Part shown: in pieces, positions 44,701-53,485 of the stretch | Layout: every line of letters starts with the position of its first letter | Numbering within the stretch: the stretch's first letter is position 1 | Assembly (NCBI GenBank): GCA_965267335.1 | Contig: OZ253953.1 | Span: forward strand, 558,001 to 622,000 | Direction: 5' to 3' | Length of the DNA: 64,000 nt | DNA from: G965267335 sp965267335 | GTDB lineage: Bacteria > Bacteroidota > Bacteroidia > Cytophagales > JAAEPT01 | Program-made: the position numbers and the translations under genes | Notes under the pieces: generated by a model | What the model was told of the DNA's origin: nothing | Seen by the model: the letters and a program-made list of their open reading frames with translations, nothing else | Databases searched by the model: none

Positions 44701-47404
44701 CAACGGACTAGGATCAGGAACAAGTCATGTGGTCAGCCCATCAAGCACAACGACCTATACTGTGATCGTTACTGATGCCAATGGTTGTACTGATGCAGAT
44801 GACGTAATGATTACTGTTCATTCGTTACCTATTGTTGACGCAGGATCAGACGTTTCTATTTGCCCTTCAGGAACAACAACAATTATGGCCACAGGGGCCA
44901 ACACTTACGACTGGGATAATGGCTTGGGAAACGGAGCGTCACATAATGTATCGCCAGCCAGTACAACTACATATATAGTAACCGCAACGGATGTTAATGG
45001 ATGTATTGATACAGATGATGTAATTGTTTCCGTGAACTCAATTCCGGAAGCTGAGATTATCGGAGGAAATACCTTTTGTGATGATTCAACCACGACACTG
45101 TCGATGGTGGTTACCAGTCCTACGGTCAGTCCGTACAATTTTACCTATACCGGTCCGGCCGGAGGAACAGTAACTGGGAGCTCGCCTCAAGATATTGTAC
45201 TTGACCCCACTCAAATTGGCACTTACACATTGACCAATATTGTAGATGCCAATGGTTGTGCTGGTACAATCACCGGGTTTCCACAAACAATTGATGTATT
45301 TCCGGAGCTGGATGTAACAGATATGGGATTCATCTGCGATAAATTTTCAGGAACCTATGAAGTGGAATTCGATATCCAGGATGGAACCGTTGGCTACACT
45401 ATAAATGGCGAACAAGATGTAAATTCTGTTCAGCTAGCAGCCGGAATATTTACAAGTGCTCCAATTCCAATTGATACTATAACTCAAAACGGAAATTATG
45501 AATTCATTATATCGGATGCATCTGGCTGTAATTCCGGAATTGATACGATTTCCAGCATTTACGATTGTAGTTGTTCTATTACAGGAAATATCTCGGCTGC
45601 CGGACCTACTACTTTTTGTGATAGAGATAGTGTTGAGATTAATGTCACCATGTCTTCGGGGCTTGTCGCAGATTATCTTGTTAATTATGAATTTACACCC
45701 TTGTCAACAGGAACTCCTTTGTCGGGAACATTTAACCAGAGCGGAGACGGAAACTACTTAATGACGGTTATTACAGAATCCGGAACAGTAAGATTGACAA
45801 GTATTTCAGATAGTGATTGCAGTACAGCATTTAGCCAGGAAATCGAAATTAGCTCGAATGAACTACCGGAGGTTTTAATTAGTGGAGGATCAATTATCTG
45901 TGACAATGGTGTTGATCGGGATACGGTTTTCTTAACAGTAGTAAACCCAACGAATGGCCCATACAACTATAATTATGAAACACCATCCGGAAGCACTATA
46001 AATGTTACTTCTGGAAGTAATGGTGATGAAATTTATCTTACTGAAATTGGAACCTACAATAGCGGAGTGGTTATTGATGCAAATGGTTGCGCAGGCTTGG
46101 CCAATGTTAGCGTGACTGTATCAGGAGAAACACCACCAGCAGGAGTAGACGCAGGAAATGATTTTACATTTTGTGGAACAGATACCAATCTGAATGCTCA
46201 GCTACCACTTGTAGGTTCTGGTACCTGGTCCGCTTTCCATTCCGGAGCGGCAATTAATGACCCATCCAGTGAGACTACGTCTGTTACAATTATCGAAGGA
46301 GATACTGTCACTTTTGTTTGGACGGTCAGTAATGGCGGAAGATGTCCATCCGTGACAGATGATGTTACTGTTACAAGTATCAAAAATGCTACACCCACTG
46401 TAGCTATATCAACAACTTCAGGAAATCCGGTTTGTGAAGCAACAACAGTGGTCTTCAATGCAACATCAACCAACGGAGGAACAACGCCATCATATCTATG
46501 GACGATCGATGGTTTGCTTCAATCGGAAACAACAGACTTATTCAGCGCGAATAGCTTCACAGAAGGAAATGAAATCTGTGTTTCCGTGACTTCAGATTTG
46601 GTATGCGCAACACCTTCGACATCATTGCCTGACTGTTATACAATAAGCGTGTTGGACAGCGCAGAGGCTCAAATTCTTAATAGTGATGATATACTTTGCG
46701 AAACGTCTTTACCAATAACCTTGGCGGGGCTTGGAAGCAGTGGAACTTACAGTTGGTCAGGTCCTTTTGCTTCAGGAGAAACCTCACAAAACCTAAATGT
46801 TAATCAGGCAGGAACTTACACTTTTACTGTTGACAATGGTGTATGTCCACCGGTCACCTCAAACCCTGTAACTATTGAGGTAGAGAGTGTACCATCTCTC
46901 TTTTTAACCACTGATTTGCAAGTAGACCAGGGAGCTTCGGTTCTTTTAGAGGCAACGACAAATGGCCATTCAGTTATATGGACCGGTTCGGATATTGCTG
47001 GCCTATCCAGCACAACAATTTCTAATCCGATTTATACGCCCCAGAGCCCTACAGCAGGAGTCCAGAATTTTCAGATAACTGCTTATAGCGAATATGCATT
47101 GTGTGAGACATCTGAGGATGTTGACGTATTGGTCATTACTCCGATTACTATTCCAAATGCATTTACACCTAATGGAGATGCTGAGAATGATGAATGGAAT
47201 ATTCAGGGACTGGAAGCTTATGATAACGTTACTCTTACGATTTATAATCGATGGGGGAGTGTTGTTCATAAGTCGGTTGGATTATATAACCCTTGGACGG
47301 GACTAAGACAAGGAAAGCCAATGCCCGTAGCTACTTATTATTATATCTTAGAAATTCCTCAACTTGGCCAGAAGTATCACGGCTCTGTTACCCTTTTGAA
47401 GTAG
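41771..47404 (+). CDS. Giant FG-GAP/VCBS-repeat and Ig-like surface protein with T9SS type B sorting domain
   Basis: An 1877-residue protein starting at TTG 41771; no ATG precedes the signal peptide (MLRIKLLWLIVFCWHYTVNGQ). A calcium-binding-like segment GNGIDDDGDNLIDC is at about 26-40. About seven FG-GAP/VCBS repeats follow up to residue about 480 (VADLDDDCMPEVL, VADVDGDDFGEIF, VADFDYDGIAEVY, IADWDGDNQLDIV, VSDYDNDGQVEIG, FDFEGDGIPEVVY, IADVDNDGIADIV), then Ig/PKD-like domains and two near-identical tandem modules (about 950-1105). The C-terminus has IPNAFTPNGDAENDEWNIQGLE and YNRWGSVV, the gliding-motility-associated (type B) signal. Probably an adhesin. Its 3' end overlaps the convergent gene by 17 bp. 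Confidence 0.9.
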   Translation: MLRIKLLWLIVFCWHYTVNGQTGELCGNGIDDDGDNLIDCYDNECYSDPSCAGDGCTVPNVIPPSDCPSVVNPVFGPFDLFEKWATAEKIETRGSVIVADLDDDCMPEVLTRNTTNGILIFNGATGVLELQINLPAEMYDFYDAVAVADVDGDDFGEIFAITVDRELLCYEHDGTMKWQSGTGTVGYTEGQAWTPLVADFDYDGIAEVYCGNQIFNALTGNLIAQAGSGASIGGHSEHAFPMAADVLPDAFCADCQGLELVCGNQVYSIDIPGGTMTLASQTFTTPEKDGYTTIADWDGDNQLDIVVSAQHAGNAIVYVWNPRNYPAATLMPVAGNNPFDIELDFTTTNTSYRAGHPNVSDYDNDGQVEIGIAGQHVFGVIDNDMTEVWSTGDVFDDSGLTTTTVFDFEGDGIPEVVYRDEDTLYVYDGASGTVRGAMPCYSQTRAELPTIADVDNDGIADIVCACSENPTSTVQGYVKVFNSTSTTWVSTRNIWNQHSYYPVVINDNLTIPIQQQNHAYIPRQNVFLSQAPVVDSAGTPIFNTTYNLGSDLELCDPPTTILSSGVTDLTQFNVSWYRDNVLEDTNVVDYTVNQPGTYILDVDGPGDCDDGDTIVISAKSISVTNTSYCGPGTPTVSATHSSGNCPIVWYDASTGGSRLGTGCNYTFPTVTGDQTVYAEDTSSFSQMIAYSIGDAALSSPSYQWGNNNPVRLDFSAEIDFTLDSVTVEFENYSCTGTWTTGIRLADMTAGTNQDFLYTLPCVSGGHTVTIPVGFVVTDNHDYQLSFQGGTTRNVLTYSNGADYATDLTYPGLADITNNGVTWDDGVGGYGAFFDWVVTVGDGCSRAPALAISDCAPSCTPPTTATLATSSFCTDSEDTLRVTTDAPLGYLYSWYDGATLISGPTTDFDSLIINSTGNYKVRIADPSDPTNGACYLESNVIVPTINSVIADAGADDSICNGQASSTITATGGVNYFWDNGLGSGTSHVVSPSSTTTYTVIVTDANGCTDADDVMITVHSLPIVDAGSDVSICPSGTTTIMATGANTYDWDNGLGNGASHNVSPASTTTYIVTATDVNGCIDTDDVIVSVNSIPEAEIIGGNTFCDDSTTTLSMVVTSPTVSPYNFTYTGPAGGTVTGSSPQDIVLDPTQIGTYTLTNIVDANGCAGTITGFPQTIDVFPELDVTDMGFICDKFSGTYEVEFDIQDGTVGYTINGEQDVNSVQLAAGIFTSAPIPIDTITQNGNYEFIISDASGCNSGIDTISSIYDCSCSITGNISAAGPTTFCDRDSVEINVTMSSGLVADYLVNYEFTPLSTGTPLSGTFNQSGDGNYLMTVITESGTVRLTSISDSDCSTAFSQEIEISSNELPEVLISGGSIICDNGVDRDTVFLTVVNPTNGPYNYNYETPSGSTINVTSGSNGDEIYLTEIGTYNSGVVIDANGCAGLANVSVTVSGETPPAGVDAGNDFTFCGTDTNLNAQLPLVGSGTWSAFHSGAAINDPSSETTSVTIIEGDTVTFVWTVSNGGRCPSVTDDVTVTSIKNATPTVAISTTSGNPVCEATTVVFNATSTNGGTTPSYLWTIDGLLQSETTDLFSANSFTEGNEICVSVTSDLVCATPSTSLPDCYTISVLDSAEAQILNSDDILCETSLPITLAGLGSSGTYSWSGPFASGETSQNLNVNQAGTYTFTVDNGVCPPVTSNPVTIEVESVPSLFLTTDLQVDQGASVLLEATTNGHSVIWTGSDIAGLSSTTISNPIYTPQSPTAGVQNFQITAYSEYALCETSEDVDVLVITPITIPNAFTPNGDAENDEWNIQGLEAYDNVTLTIYNRWGSVVHKSVGLYNPWTGLRQGKPMPVATYYYILEIPQLGQKYHGSVTLLK

Positions 47405-49061
47405 AGGTTGATGATAGTTCACTTCCATATATAACCAAATAACTCTCAGCAATTCCTTTCCAGCTATACTTATCAACGACCAGTTGTCTTAAAGCATTTT
47501 GAAAACGTCTGTATTCTTCTTTGGAAGCGAATTGTCTTTTTCTGCTCAAATAGGAAGTCGTATTCCTAGCGATGTTGACTGGAGCATCCGCATCTAGTAA
47601 AACCTTACTGATTTCTACATTCCAATCCTGTAGTATATCTTCTAGTTCATCTGTAATTTCCTTGAATGCTGATTGATAACTTAATACAGGATAAACCCCG
47701 CAGGCCATCGCTTCAATGGCGACCATTCCGAATGCTTCCGGAAACACGGAGGGAGCAATCAAAACATCAGCTGCAGGAAGCAAATGAATGAGTTCTTTAT
47801 GTCCTACGATGCCGGTAAATGTTATGTGATCCATTAAGTTGTGCTCCTTTGTAAGTGAAACCAATTCTTCCTGATGTTTTATTAAGAAATCACGCAATAA
47901 GGGTAGTTCTTGGTCCTCTCCGGTGAATAATTCGGGGTTTAGTTCTAATGCACTAATCAGCTTTTCAACTTCTGTATTGTCATATGAATTAATAATCAGT
48001 TCAGCGATTTCACGGAAGGGTCCAAATCCAACGAATACAAAATGTGTGTTCGGTTCACTCTTCAAGATGTATGGAACTGCGCTTAGTATTAGATGAATCC
48101 CCTTTGTCCATAAATACTTACCGATGAACAGGACAATGGGGCCATCATGGTTTTTTAGCTTGACAATTTTCTCTGCGGCATTTTGATCAATATTTCTGTA
48201 ATCATATTGCTGTCTTATGTTCTGAAGACGTTCATTTAACTCCGGATTGCTAATGGTGAGTTCGGCAATTTGGGTGTTGAGTTGTTCGGACCTTCCTTCA
48301 CTCGCCTGACAGAGCTCTGCAATACTTCGGCTGAAATTATCGATTTGTACAGATCGACTTTCTTCGGGAATTTCAAACCGGGTAATGTCAACTCCAGCCG
48401 GAATGATTTTTATTCTTTCTATCAAATCCTGACGCTGTTTTTCTTCCAGAAACTCTATTAACTCTTCTTCAGCATGTTTGCTGTCTACCAATAGTCTGCT
48501 GGCCGACTCTAAGCCCTTGATTGCATAATCTACAAAGCGTTCATACTTTTTCACCGTAAAGTTTAAAGCGCTTCCATGTACGGTTGCATAGTGAACAACG
48601 CCAAAAGACTTCATTGCTTTTTGAGCGATGTATGGAAACATTACGGTGTGATTAGTTTGTATCACATCGACATCAAATGAACTTAAAATAGTCTCAAGGG
48701 CATTAGTGTTTAATTGGATGTATTTTTCCAACTCTTCGTCACTGCAATCAGGAAATTCCTTTACTACAAAACCATCGTAGTGGTCATAGACATAAACAGG
48801 TAATAGTCCATCAATGTCAGGAATGAAACATGAACAAGGTCCGGGGAAAGGGCTGTCCTTTTCTGATTTCATGGAAATTTTGGTGTTTTCGGCACCAAAC
48901 TCATATAGAGTTGTGACAAAGTCTATGTCCATTGGTCTGGGTTCTTGGCAAACCAGATACACATTGTGACCTACCTTGCACCACTCGCGCACAAGATTGT
49001 TTACATAAAGATTGCTACCTGTGCCTGTGAGTAGATAACCGTGGGTAATGATTATGTTCAT
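47388..49061 (-). CDS. Family 4 glycosyltransferase
   Basis: A 557-residue GT-B fold protein. The N-terminal domain has the glycine-rich GYLLTGTGSNLYVNNLVREW. The C-terminal domain contains VLFIGKYLWTKGIHLILSAVP and the donor-binding APSVFPEAFGMVAIEAMACGVYPVLS with the EX7E-type glutamates. An insert of about 60 residues (about 245-305, helical) makes it longer than typical members. It transfers a sugar from a nucleotide-sugar donor in the cytoplasm. Monocistronic; its 3' end runs 17 bp into the T9SS gene on the opposite strand. Confidence 0.9.
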   Translation of the reverse strand: MNIIITHGYLLTGTGSNLYVNNLVREWCKVGHNVYLVCQEPRPMDIDFVTTLYEFGAENTKISMKSEKDSPFPGPCSCFIPDIDGLLPVYVYDHYDGFVVKEFPDCSDEELEKYIQLNTNALETILSSFDVDVIQTNHTVMFPYIAQKAMKSFGVVHYATVHGSALNFTVKKYERFVDYAIKGLESASRLLVDSKHAEEELIEFLEEKQRQDLIERIKIIPAGVDITRFEIPEESRSVQIDNFSRSIAELCQASEGRSEQLNTQIAELTISNPELNERLQNIRQQYDYRNIDQNAAEKIVKLKNHDGPIVLFIGKYLWTKGIHLILSAVPYILKSEPNTHFVFVGFGPFREIAELIINSYDNTEVEKLISALELNPELFTGEDQELPLLRDFLIKHQEELVSLTKEHNLMDHITFTGIVGHKELIHLLPAADVLIAPSVFPEAFGMVAIEAMACGVYPVLSYQSAFKEITDELEDILQDWNVEISKVLLDADAPVNIARNTTSYLSRKRQFASKEEYRRFQNALRQLVVDKYSWKGIAESYLVIYGSELSSTSTSKG

Positions 49062-49232
49062 ATGAGATGGATTATACCAATAGTACGGTGTGCGTTTAAT
49101 AAGGATTTCGTATCGTTTATCATTTTTTGTTCATCACTTGCTAACTCTCTATTTCACAGTTGAATGTAGCGAGCTACCTTTACATCATAATATCAGAGAC
49201 GCTGATAACATTTTTTAAGATTTTGTGTTCAT

Positions 49233-49267
49233 GGCCTATTTTTTACCAGCTTCAGAGCTGGTAGGTC
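49233..49267 (+). ncRNA. Hairpin motif GGYCT-ATTTTTT, copy B, in an otherwise empty gap
   Basis: GGCCT (49233-49237) pairs with AGGTC (49263-49267), ATTTTTT is bulged, and an inner stem ACCAGCT/AGCTGGT (49245-49251, 49256-49262) abuts the outer one. A second GGTCTATTTTTT follows at 49265-49276, and CTGATAACA is repeated at 49202-49210 and 49279-49287. The terminator at 49307-49345 is downstream. No ORF is supported in 49062-49505; ATCGTTTAT occurs once at 49112. Confidence 0.4.
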
Positions 49268-49306
49268 TATTTTTTAAACTGATAACACTTGTTTTTACTA
49301 AGTCAT

Positions 49307-49345
49307 AAGCCCCGATCCCTGGTTAAGGTTGGGGCTTTTTTTGTG
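49307..49345 (+). terminator. Intrinsic terminator, locus B
   Basis: AAGCCCC (about 49307-49313) pairs with GGGGCTT (about 49331-49337), followed by TTTTTTT. It would end a transcript carrying hairpin copy B. Confidence 0.7.
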
Positions 49346-49391
49346 TCCCATCAAAAACCAAAGTCCTCTATTTTATCATTATGAGAAGCAA

Positions 49392-49490
49392 ATCGTTTAC
49401 TAAGGAATTTGCATCGTTCACACAATATGAAGCTGCGCAGCCTAAAACCGTTCATCTTCACAGGAACTACAGGCGTATATTAGAGTATAT
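49392..49490 (+). promoter_or_regulatory. ATCGTTYAC direct repeats and GTATAT-N4-GTATAT element, locus C
   Basis: ATCGTTTAC (49392-49400) and ATCGTTCAC (49413-49421) are 21 bp apart; a weaker ACCGTTCAT is at 49447-49455. GTATAT occurs at 49475-49480 and 49485-49490. The second repeat ends 53-54 bp before the first GTATAT in this locus and in locus A. The spacing and order support a common regulator. Confidence 0.5.
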
Positions 49491-49505
49491 ACAATTTTAG
49501 AAATC

Positions 49506-49541
49506 ATGATAAACGTAATATTCAACAAGATAATTTTTTAA
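49506..49541 (+). CDS. 11-codon ORF, peptide MINVIFNKIIF (locus C)
   Basis: Partner of the ORF at 41510. The shared part is VIFNKIIF versus IIFNKVIF, with a stop directly after the last Phe in both. Between this stop and the terminator at 49638 there is a hairpin TGTGGTTCC/GGAAgCACA (about 49557-49580) but no further ORF. The downstream gene is on the opposite strand, so this transcript is not a leader of a protein gene. Confidence 0.4.
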   Translation: MINVIFNKIIF

Positions 49542-49637
49542 TAGAGCATGTACCCGGTGTGGTTCCTTGGCGGAAGCACATTTTTGACTGGGGTTATGAA
49601 GTAAGACTTTATAATGATACACGCTCAACTGAGGTTC

Positions 49638-49663
49638 CCCCCCAAGCGATTGGGGGGTTTTTT
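49638..49663 (+). terminator. Intrinsic terminator, locus C
   Basis: CCCCCCAA (49638-49645), loop GCGA, then TTGGGGGG (49650-49657) and TTTTTTA. It ends the small transcript of locus C. Confidence 0.8.
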
Positions 49664-49736
49664 ATTTCTTTCAATTCAAACCCGATCCTATTTATTGAAT
49701 GAGAAATGTATGGGATGTGCTTAAAAACCCTAAATA

Positions 49737-50216
49737 TTAATTAGTAACCGGTCGGTAGACCTTAATACTCCCTTTAATGATATTATCAAAATTGAGCTCG
49801 GTTATAGCGACTCTTTTTCCGGAAAAACCATTATTCTGATGGGCAATTTTGTAGCTATTGTTACCAAGGGATTCGGTGATGATGGCAGTATGATGAGGGT
49901 ACGATTCGACAAAGGTGGAATTACCTTTTTTATACTTTACTTTTACATTTGAGAATTGAATAATATCACCAGCAAGGGCCTTTGTCTTCTTATGATTAAT
50001 CAATTGACCGTATTTATATGCACCATCCCAGGAAGCTCCTGCATACTCCAAAGCTCTGTTGGCTAGGTCCCAGCATTCACCCCGATCGACTTTTTTGCCA
50101 ATTACAGACTTTGTGTATTCAAGGACTTTTTGATTAGCTGATGGAAGTTGTTGTAATGGTTTACAACCGATAAAGAGAAAGCCAGCTAAAGAGAGTGTAA
50201 AAAGTAAATTCTTCAT
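49737..50216 (-). CDS. Small lipoprotein with a CHAP/NlpC-like cysteine-peptidase fold
   Basis: A 159-residue protein with lipobox LFIGC (Cys18). GECWDLANRAL (about 47-57) gives a candidate catalytic Cys followed by a helix, and HHTAIIT (about 107) and HQNN (about 125) give candidate His and polar residues, an arrangement like CHAP or NlpC/P60 amidases that cut peptidoglycan. The intervening AGDIIQFSNVKVKY is typical of such folds. The assignment rests on motif order alone. It is co-directional with and upstream-adjacent to nothing on its 3' side except locus C. Confidence 0.65.
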   Translation of the reverse strand: MKNLLFTLSLAGFLFIGCKPLQQLPSANQKVLEYTKSVIGKKVDRGECWDLANRALEYAGASWDGAYKYGQLINHKKTKALAGDIIQFSNVKVKYKKGNSTFVESYPHHTAIITESLGNNSYKIAHQNNGFSGKRVAITELNFDNIIKGSIKVYRPVTN

Positions 50217-50252
50217 GTTGATTATACTAACGAAGAACGTGCCAATAATGAT

Positions 50253-51755
50253 TTAGAATTTTGTGATTTTAAATTCAACCCTTCGGTTGAGCTTACGTGT
50301 TTCCTCGCTGGCATTGCTTGCTATTGGCCTGGTATCACCATATCCCTTGCCTTTAATTCTCGATTTTTTTATCCCGTGGTCGATCAAATACTGCTTAACA
50401 GAGTTAACACGATTTTGAGAGAGCAACATACTGGTATGATGAGTGGCTGTGTTATCGGTATGTCCACTAATTTCTATCTTCATGTCAGGATGAGTATTCA
50501 TCAACTCTATTAATTCATTTAAATCATCATATGATTCTGATAGCAGGATGTGGCTGTTCTTGCGAAACATGATATTCTTTAACGGTATTTGTGCATTGAG
50601 TTCGAGTTCCTTCAAATCGTAAGTCTTTTCAAGCATATTATCGTAATTATGGGCTTCCGCTGCTACATCGAGTTGATCGATATATGTAAAATATTCCGGG
50701 TTAATAATTTGAACCTCATAACGACTTTTTGCTACCGGAAATTCACATCTTCCCATTGCAGTTGCCTCTTCGTAATAACTATTGCCATGCTCATCGGTGA
50801 GTTTTACTCTTCCTGAGATTGGTTCTTTGGTAATATGATCTCTTAGGTGGAAAACAAGTTTCTGTTGGCCATCATGATAATCTGGATGCTTGTCAACCAT
50901 TGATTCCTCGTTGTTACATGGCTTTACGTGCGGATCTTTGTGAGTAAACCTCCAAAAACCAATTTCGTTGGGTTTGTCATTGGTTCCCCAGATACCATTC
51001 ATTGCATTTCCCTCTTTATTTAAGACTAATGTAGCCCAACCCTCTTCCTGAGCTTCAGACCAATTAAATGAATATATTCTTCTTGTTCTGGAAGTATTGA
51101 CAATGGATCCTTCGTTAAACTTATAACAACCATACAATAATCCATGTTTGTTCTCCTTCATATAGACCGATCCCCAGTTTGTATGCCAGGATCCATTAAT
51201 GGATTTTGCTTCAATTTTTTCCTGATAATAACGGCCCATGGCTTGTATGTCCATTAATTCCGTGTATTCGGGATTGCCATAATTGGAATGAATCTGTACC
51301 ATTATCCAGCGGGCTTTCCTTTGTTTTATAGGTATTGAAGTGGTAGTATGTTCTTTCAAAACGTAGTCACCTACTTTTTTGTAAGTCGCATAGGCACTTT
51401 CATTACTAAAGGCAATGGTCACCTCTTTGGCATTGAGTCCGGGATATTCTGTATTGGTGGAATTCTTGAAAATCAACTCATCTATTACATAATCTTCAGA
51501 GAGCTCGAAAATAAAAGTTAATTCTGCTTTTACTCCACGGGGGCTACACCAGCCTGTGGTATCGATTTCATCAATTATCGCTGGGGGAGTCCAATTTTTT
51601 ATAACAGAGGAGCGAGCTTCATTTTTTATGAAACTTGGTGGGGCCGAAATAATCGTACATCCATTGCGCAATGAGAGCGCATTGGTCCTTGAATCTTGTG
51701 CGTAGCACAAAGACCCGATAGCTGATATAATAAAAAAAGTTAAATGCTTTACCAT
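50253..51755 (-). CDS. OmpA-family protein with discoidin-like N-terminal domain (paralogue 1)
   Basis: A 500-residue protein with a signal peptide (FFIISAIGSLCYAQ). Residues about 25-165 form an F5/8-type (discoidin) beta-sandwich with LRNGCTIISAPPSF and WTPPAIIDEIDTTGWCSPRG. A middle region carries WHTNWGSVYMKEN, a carboxypeptidase-regulatory-like domain (ITKEPISGRVKLTDEHGN) and the C-terminal OmpA domain with EISGHTDNTATHHTSMLLSQNRV and NRRVEFKI. It should bind peptidoglycan and perhaps surface carbohydrate. It resembles the next gene over its full length. Confidence 0.85.
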   Translation of the reverse strand: MVKHLTFFIISAIGSLCYAQDSRTNALSLRNGCTIISAPPSFIKNEARSSVIKNWTPPAIIDEIDTTGWCSPRGVKAELTFIFELSEDYVIDELIFKNSTNTEYPGLNAKEVTIAFSNESAYATYKKVGDYVLKEHTTTSIPIKQRKARWIMVQIHSNYGNPEYTELMDIQAMGRYYQEKIEAKSINGSWHTNWGSVYMKENKHGLLYGCYKFNEGSIVNTSRTRRIYSFNWSEAQEEGWATLVLNKEGNAMNGIWGTNDKPNEIGFWRFTHKDPHVKPCNNEESMVDKHPDYHDGQQKLVFHLRDHITKEPISGRVKLTDEHGNSYYEEATAMGRCEFPVAKSRYEVQIINPEYFTYIDQLDVAAEAHNYDNMLEKTYDLKELELNAQIPLKNIMFRKNSHILLSESYDDLNELIELMNTHPDMKIEISGHTDNTATHHTSMLLSQNRVNSVKQYLIDHGIKKSRIKGKGYGDTRPIASNASEETRKLNRRVEFKITKF

Positions 51756-51928
51756 TTTTACCCCTTGATGGTATTAGCCATAACTACTAATCTACCCAGT
51801 AAAATTGTCAATAGAAAATCGTAACTGCCTGATTATTAAAAAATAAACGCAATACCTAGGCGGAATAGGAAATTCTCGTAATTAATTCTACGACTATTTC
51901 TGTAAAGCGGTTGCGATTCTTACAGGTG

Positions 51929-53485
51929 CTATAATTCGAGGATAACGATTTCGACTCTTCTGTTCTTTCGTCTTAATTCAGGGTCCCGGTTATCCGCAAT
52001 TGGTCGCGTTCCTCCATATCCTATTCCATCGATTCGCTTGGGCTTTATCCCTTTCTCGATCAGGTAATCCCTGACAGATTCAACTCGTTGCTCTGACAGA
52101 ATTTTGTTTAGTCTTGAGCTTCCCTGATTATCCGTATGACCTTCGACCCTTATTTTCATATTGGGATGTTCATTCAGTAAGTCTACAAGATGATTCAGCT
52201 CTGGGTATGATTCTTCAAGAAGGGTATATTTTCCTCTTTGAAACTCAATGTTTTCAAGTTGAAAGCTGTCACCTACTTTAAGTGAGTTCATCGTATATCT
52301 GGCCTTCCATATCGGAAGTTGATTACTTTCGGTAGGGTTAATCTTAATGTAGTTTAATTTCTCCGATACCTTAAGGAAACCCTCCTTTTGAATCGTCAAG
52401 GAGTATTCGTTCTCATCAATGGTCAGTTTAATTTTTCCTTCATTGTCTGTTGTTTCAGTATAAGAAGTGTTACCATCGGAACTGAGCAAGGCCACAGTAG
52501 CTCCTGCAATTGGTTCATCAGAATCTTTGTCCCTTAATTGTAAGTCCAAAAAGAACTGTGATTTTAAGGGTGGCTCATTAATTACGGTGTCCGTGGTGAT
52601 GCTGTCTTTTTCGACTTCTATGGCACAACTCTTGGGGATATTACTGGTTTTTACAAAGTCCCAAATACCAAAAATTGGTTTTCCATTACTTTTCCAATTG
52701 TCCTTACCCCACAATCCACAAATCCGTGTTTCCCCTTGACATATGGCAAGTTGAGCCCAGCCTTTATTGGAGATGCTTTTTTCTTCCCAAACGAAGTCAA
52801 GTTTACGTCCATGTTTAATGTTTCCCTCAACAATTTCTCCATCTTCAAATTCATAACATCCAACATACTTATTGTTTTGCACTCTTATCAATGATACCCA
52901 ACCCCAATTGGATTGCCAGGTGCCTTCAACATTACGATTATCAGAGTAAACTTTAGTGTAGCTTCCCATCGCCTGAAAACTTCTGAGCTGTACGAGCTCT
53001 TTGTGACCATGATTGCTGAGTATGATGAGTTTGACCCAACGGACTTTATGATCGTCAAAACGTATAGAATTACTTTCATTTGCATTGAGCTTAATGTCGA
53101 GGACCTCCTCAAAACCATCCTCAGCACTAGTAGTTGAAAATTCTACTTTAACTCTTTTGGCGCTTGCCCCTTCTTCGTATTCTTCGGATTTATTATTGAA
53201 ATACAGGCTTTGAACCTGGAATTCGTCTGCTAGTTCAAATACAAACACATATGGATACTTTGAATCCTCAGAAGAGCTCCATAAGGTGTTCTGCCGTTGA
53301 TCAAGCAGGGCTTCAGGAGTGTAATTCGAAATATCTTCGTGTTTCTTCGGATTGTATCTCTTCGATTTAGGTGCTTCTATGATTCTGCAACCATTTCCCA
53401 GATAAAGCCCGTTGATGAAGCTTTCCTGTGCCAACGAAAGTTGACAGCACAACAATAGTAGTATGATATTTATTTTATGTCTCAC
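51929..53485 (-). CDS. OmpA-family protein with discoidin-like N-terminal domain (paralogue 2)
   Basis: A 518-residue protein starting at GTG 53485, in ATG-less overlap (GTGA) with the upstream small lipoprotein. It has the same domain order as the neighbour at 50253: signal peptide, LGNGCRIIEAPKSKRYNP, discoidin-like sandwich, WQSNWGWVSLIRV, a carboxypeptidase-regulatory-like domain (PIAGATVALLSSDGN) and an OmpA domain with RVEGHTDNQGSSRLNKILSEQRV and KNRRVEIVI. The two are clearly a tandem duplication that has diverged. Confidence 0.85.
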   Translation of the reverse strand: MRHKINIILLLLCCQLSLAQESFINGLYLGNGCRIIEAPKSKRYNPKKHEDISNYTPEALLDQRQNTLWSSSEDSKYPYVFVFELADEFQVQSLYFNNKSEEYEEGASAKRVKVEFSTTSAEDGFEEVLDIKLNANESNSIRFDDHKVRWVKLIILSNHGHKELVQLRSFQAMGSYTKVYSDNRNVEGTWQSNWGWVSLIRVQNNKYVGCYEFEDGEIVEGNIKHGRKLDFVWEEKSISNKGWAQLAICQGETRICGLWGKDNWKSNGKPIFGIWDFVKTSNIPKSCAIEVEKDSITTDTVINEPPLKSQFFLDLQLRDKDSDEPIAGATVALLSSDGNTSYTETTDNEGKIKLTIDENEYSLTIQKEGFLKVSEKLNYIKINPTESNQLPIWKARYTMNSLKVGDSFQLENIEFQRGKYTLLEESYPELNHLVDLLNEHPNMKIRVEGHTDNQGSSRLNKILSEQRVESVRDYLIEKGIKPKRIDGIGYGGTRPIADNRDPELRRKNRRVEIVILEL

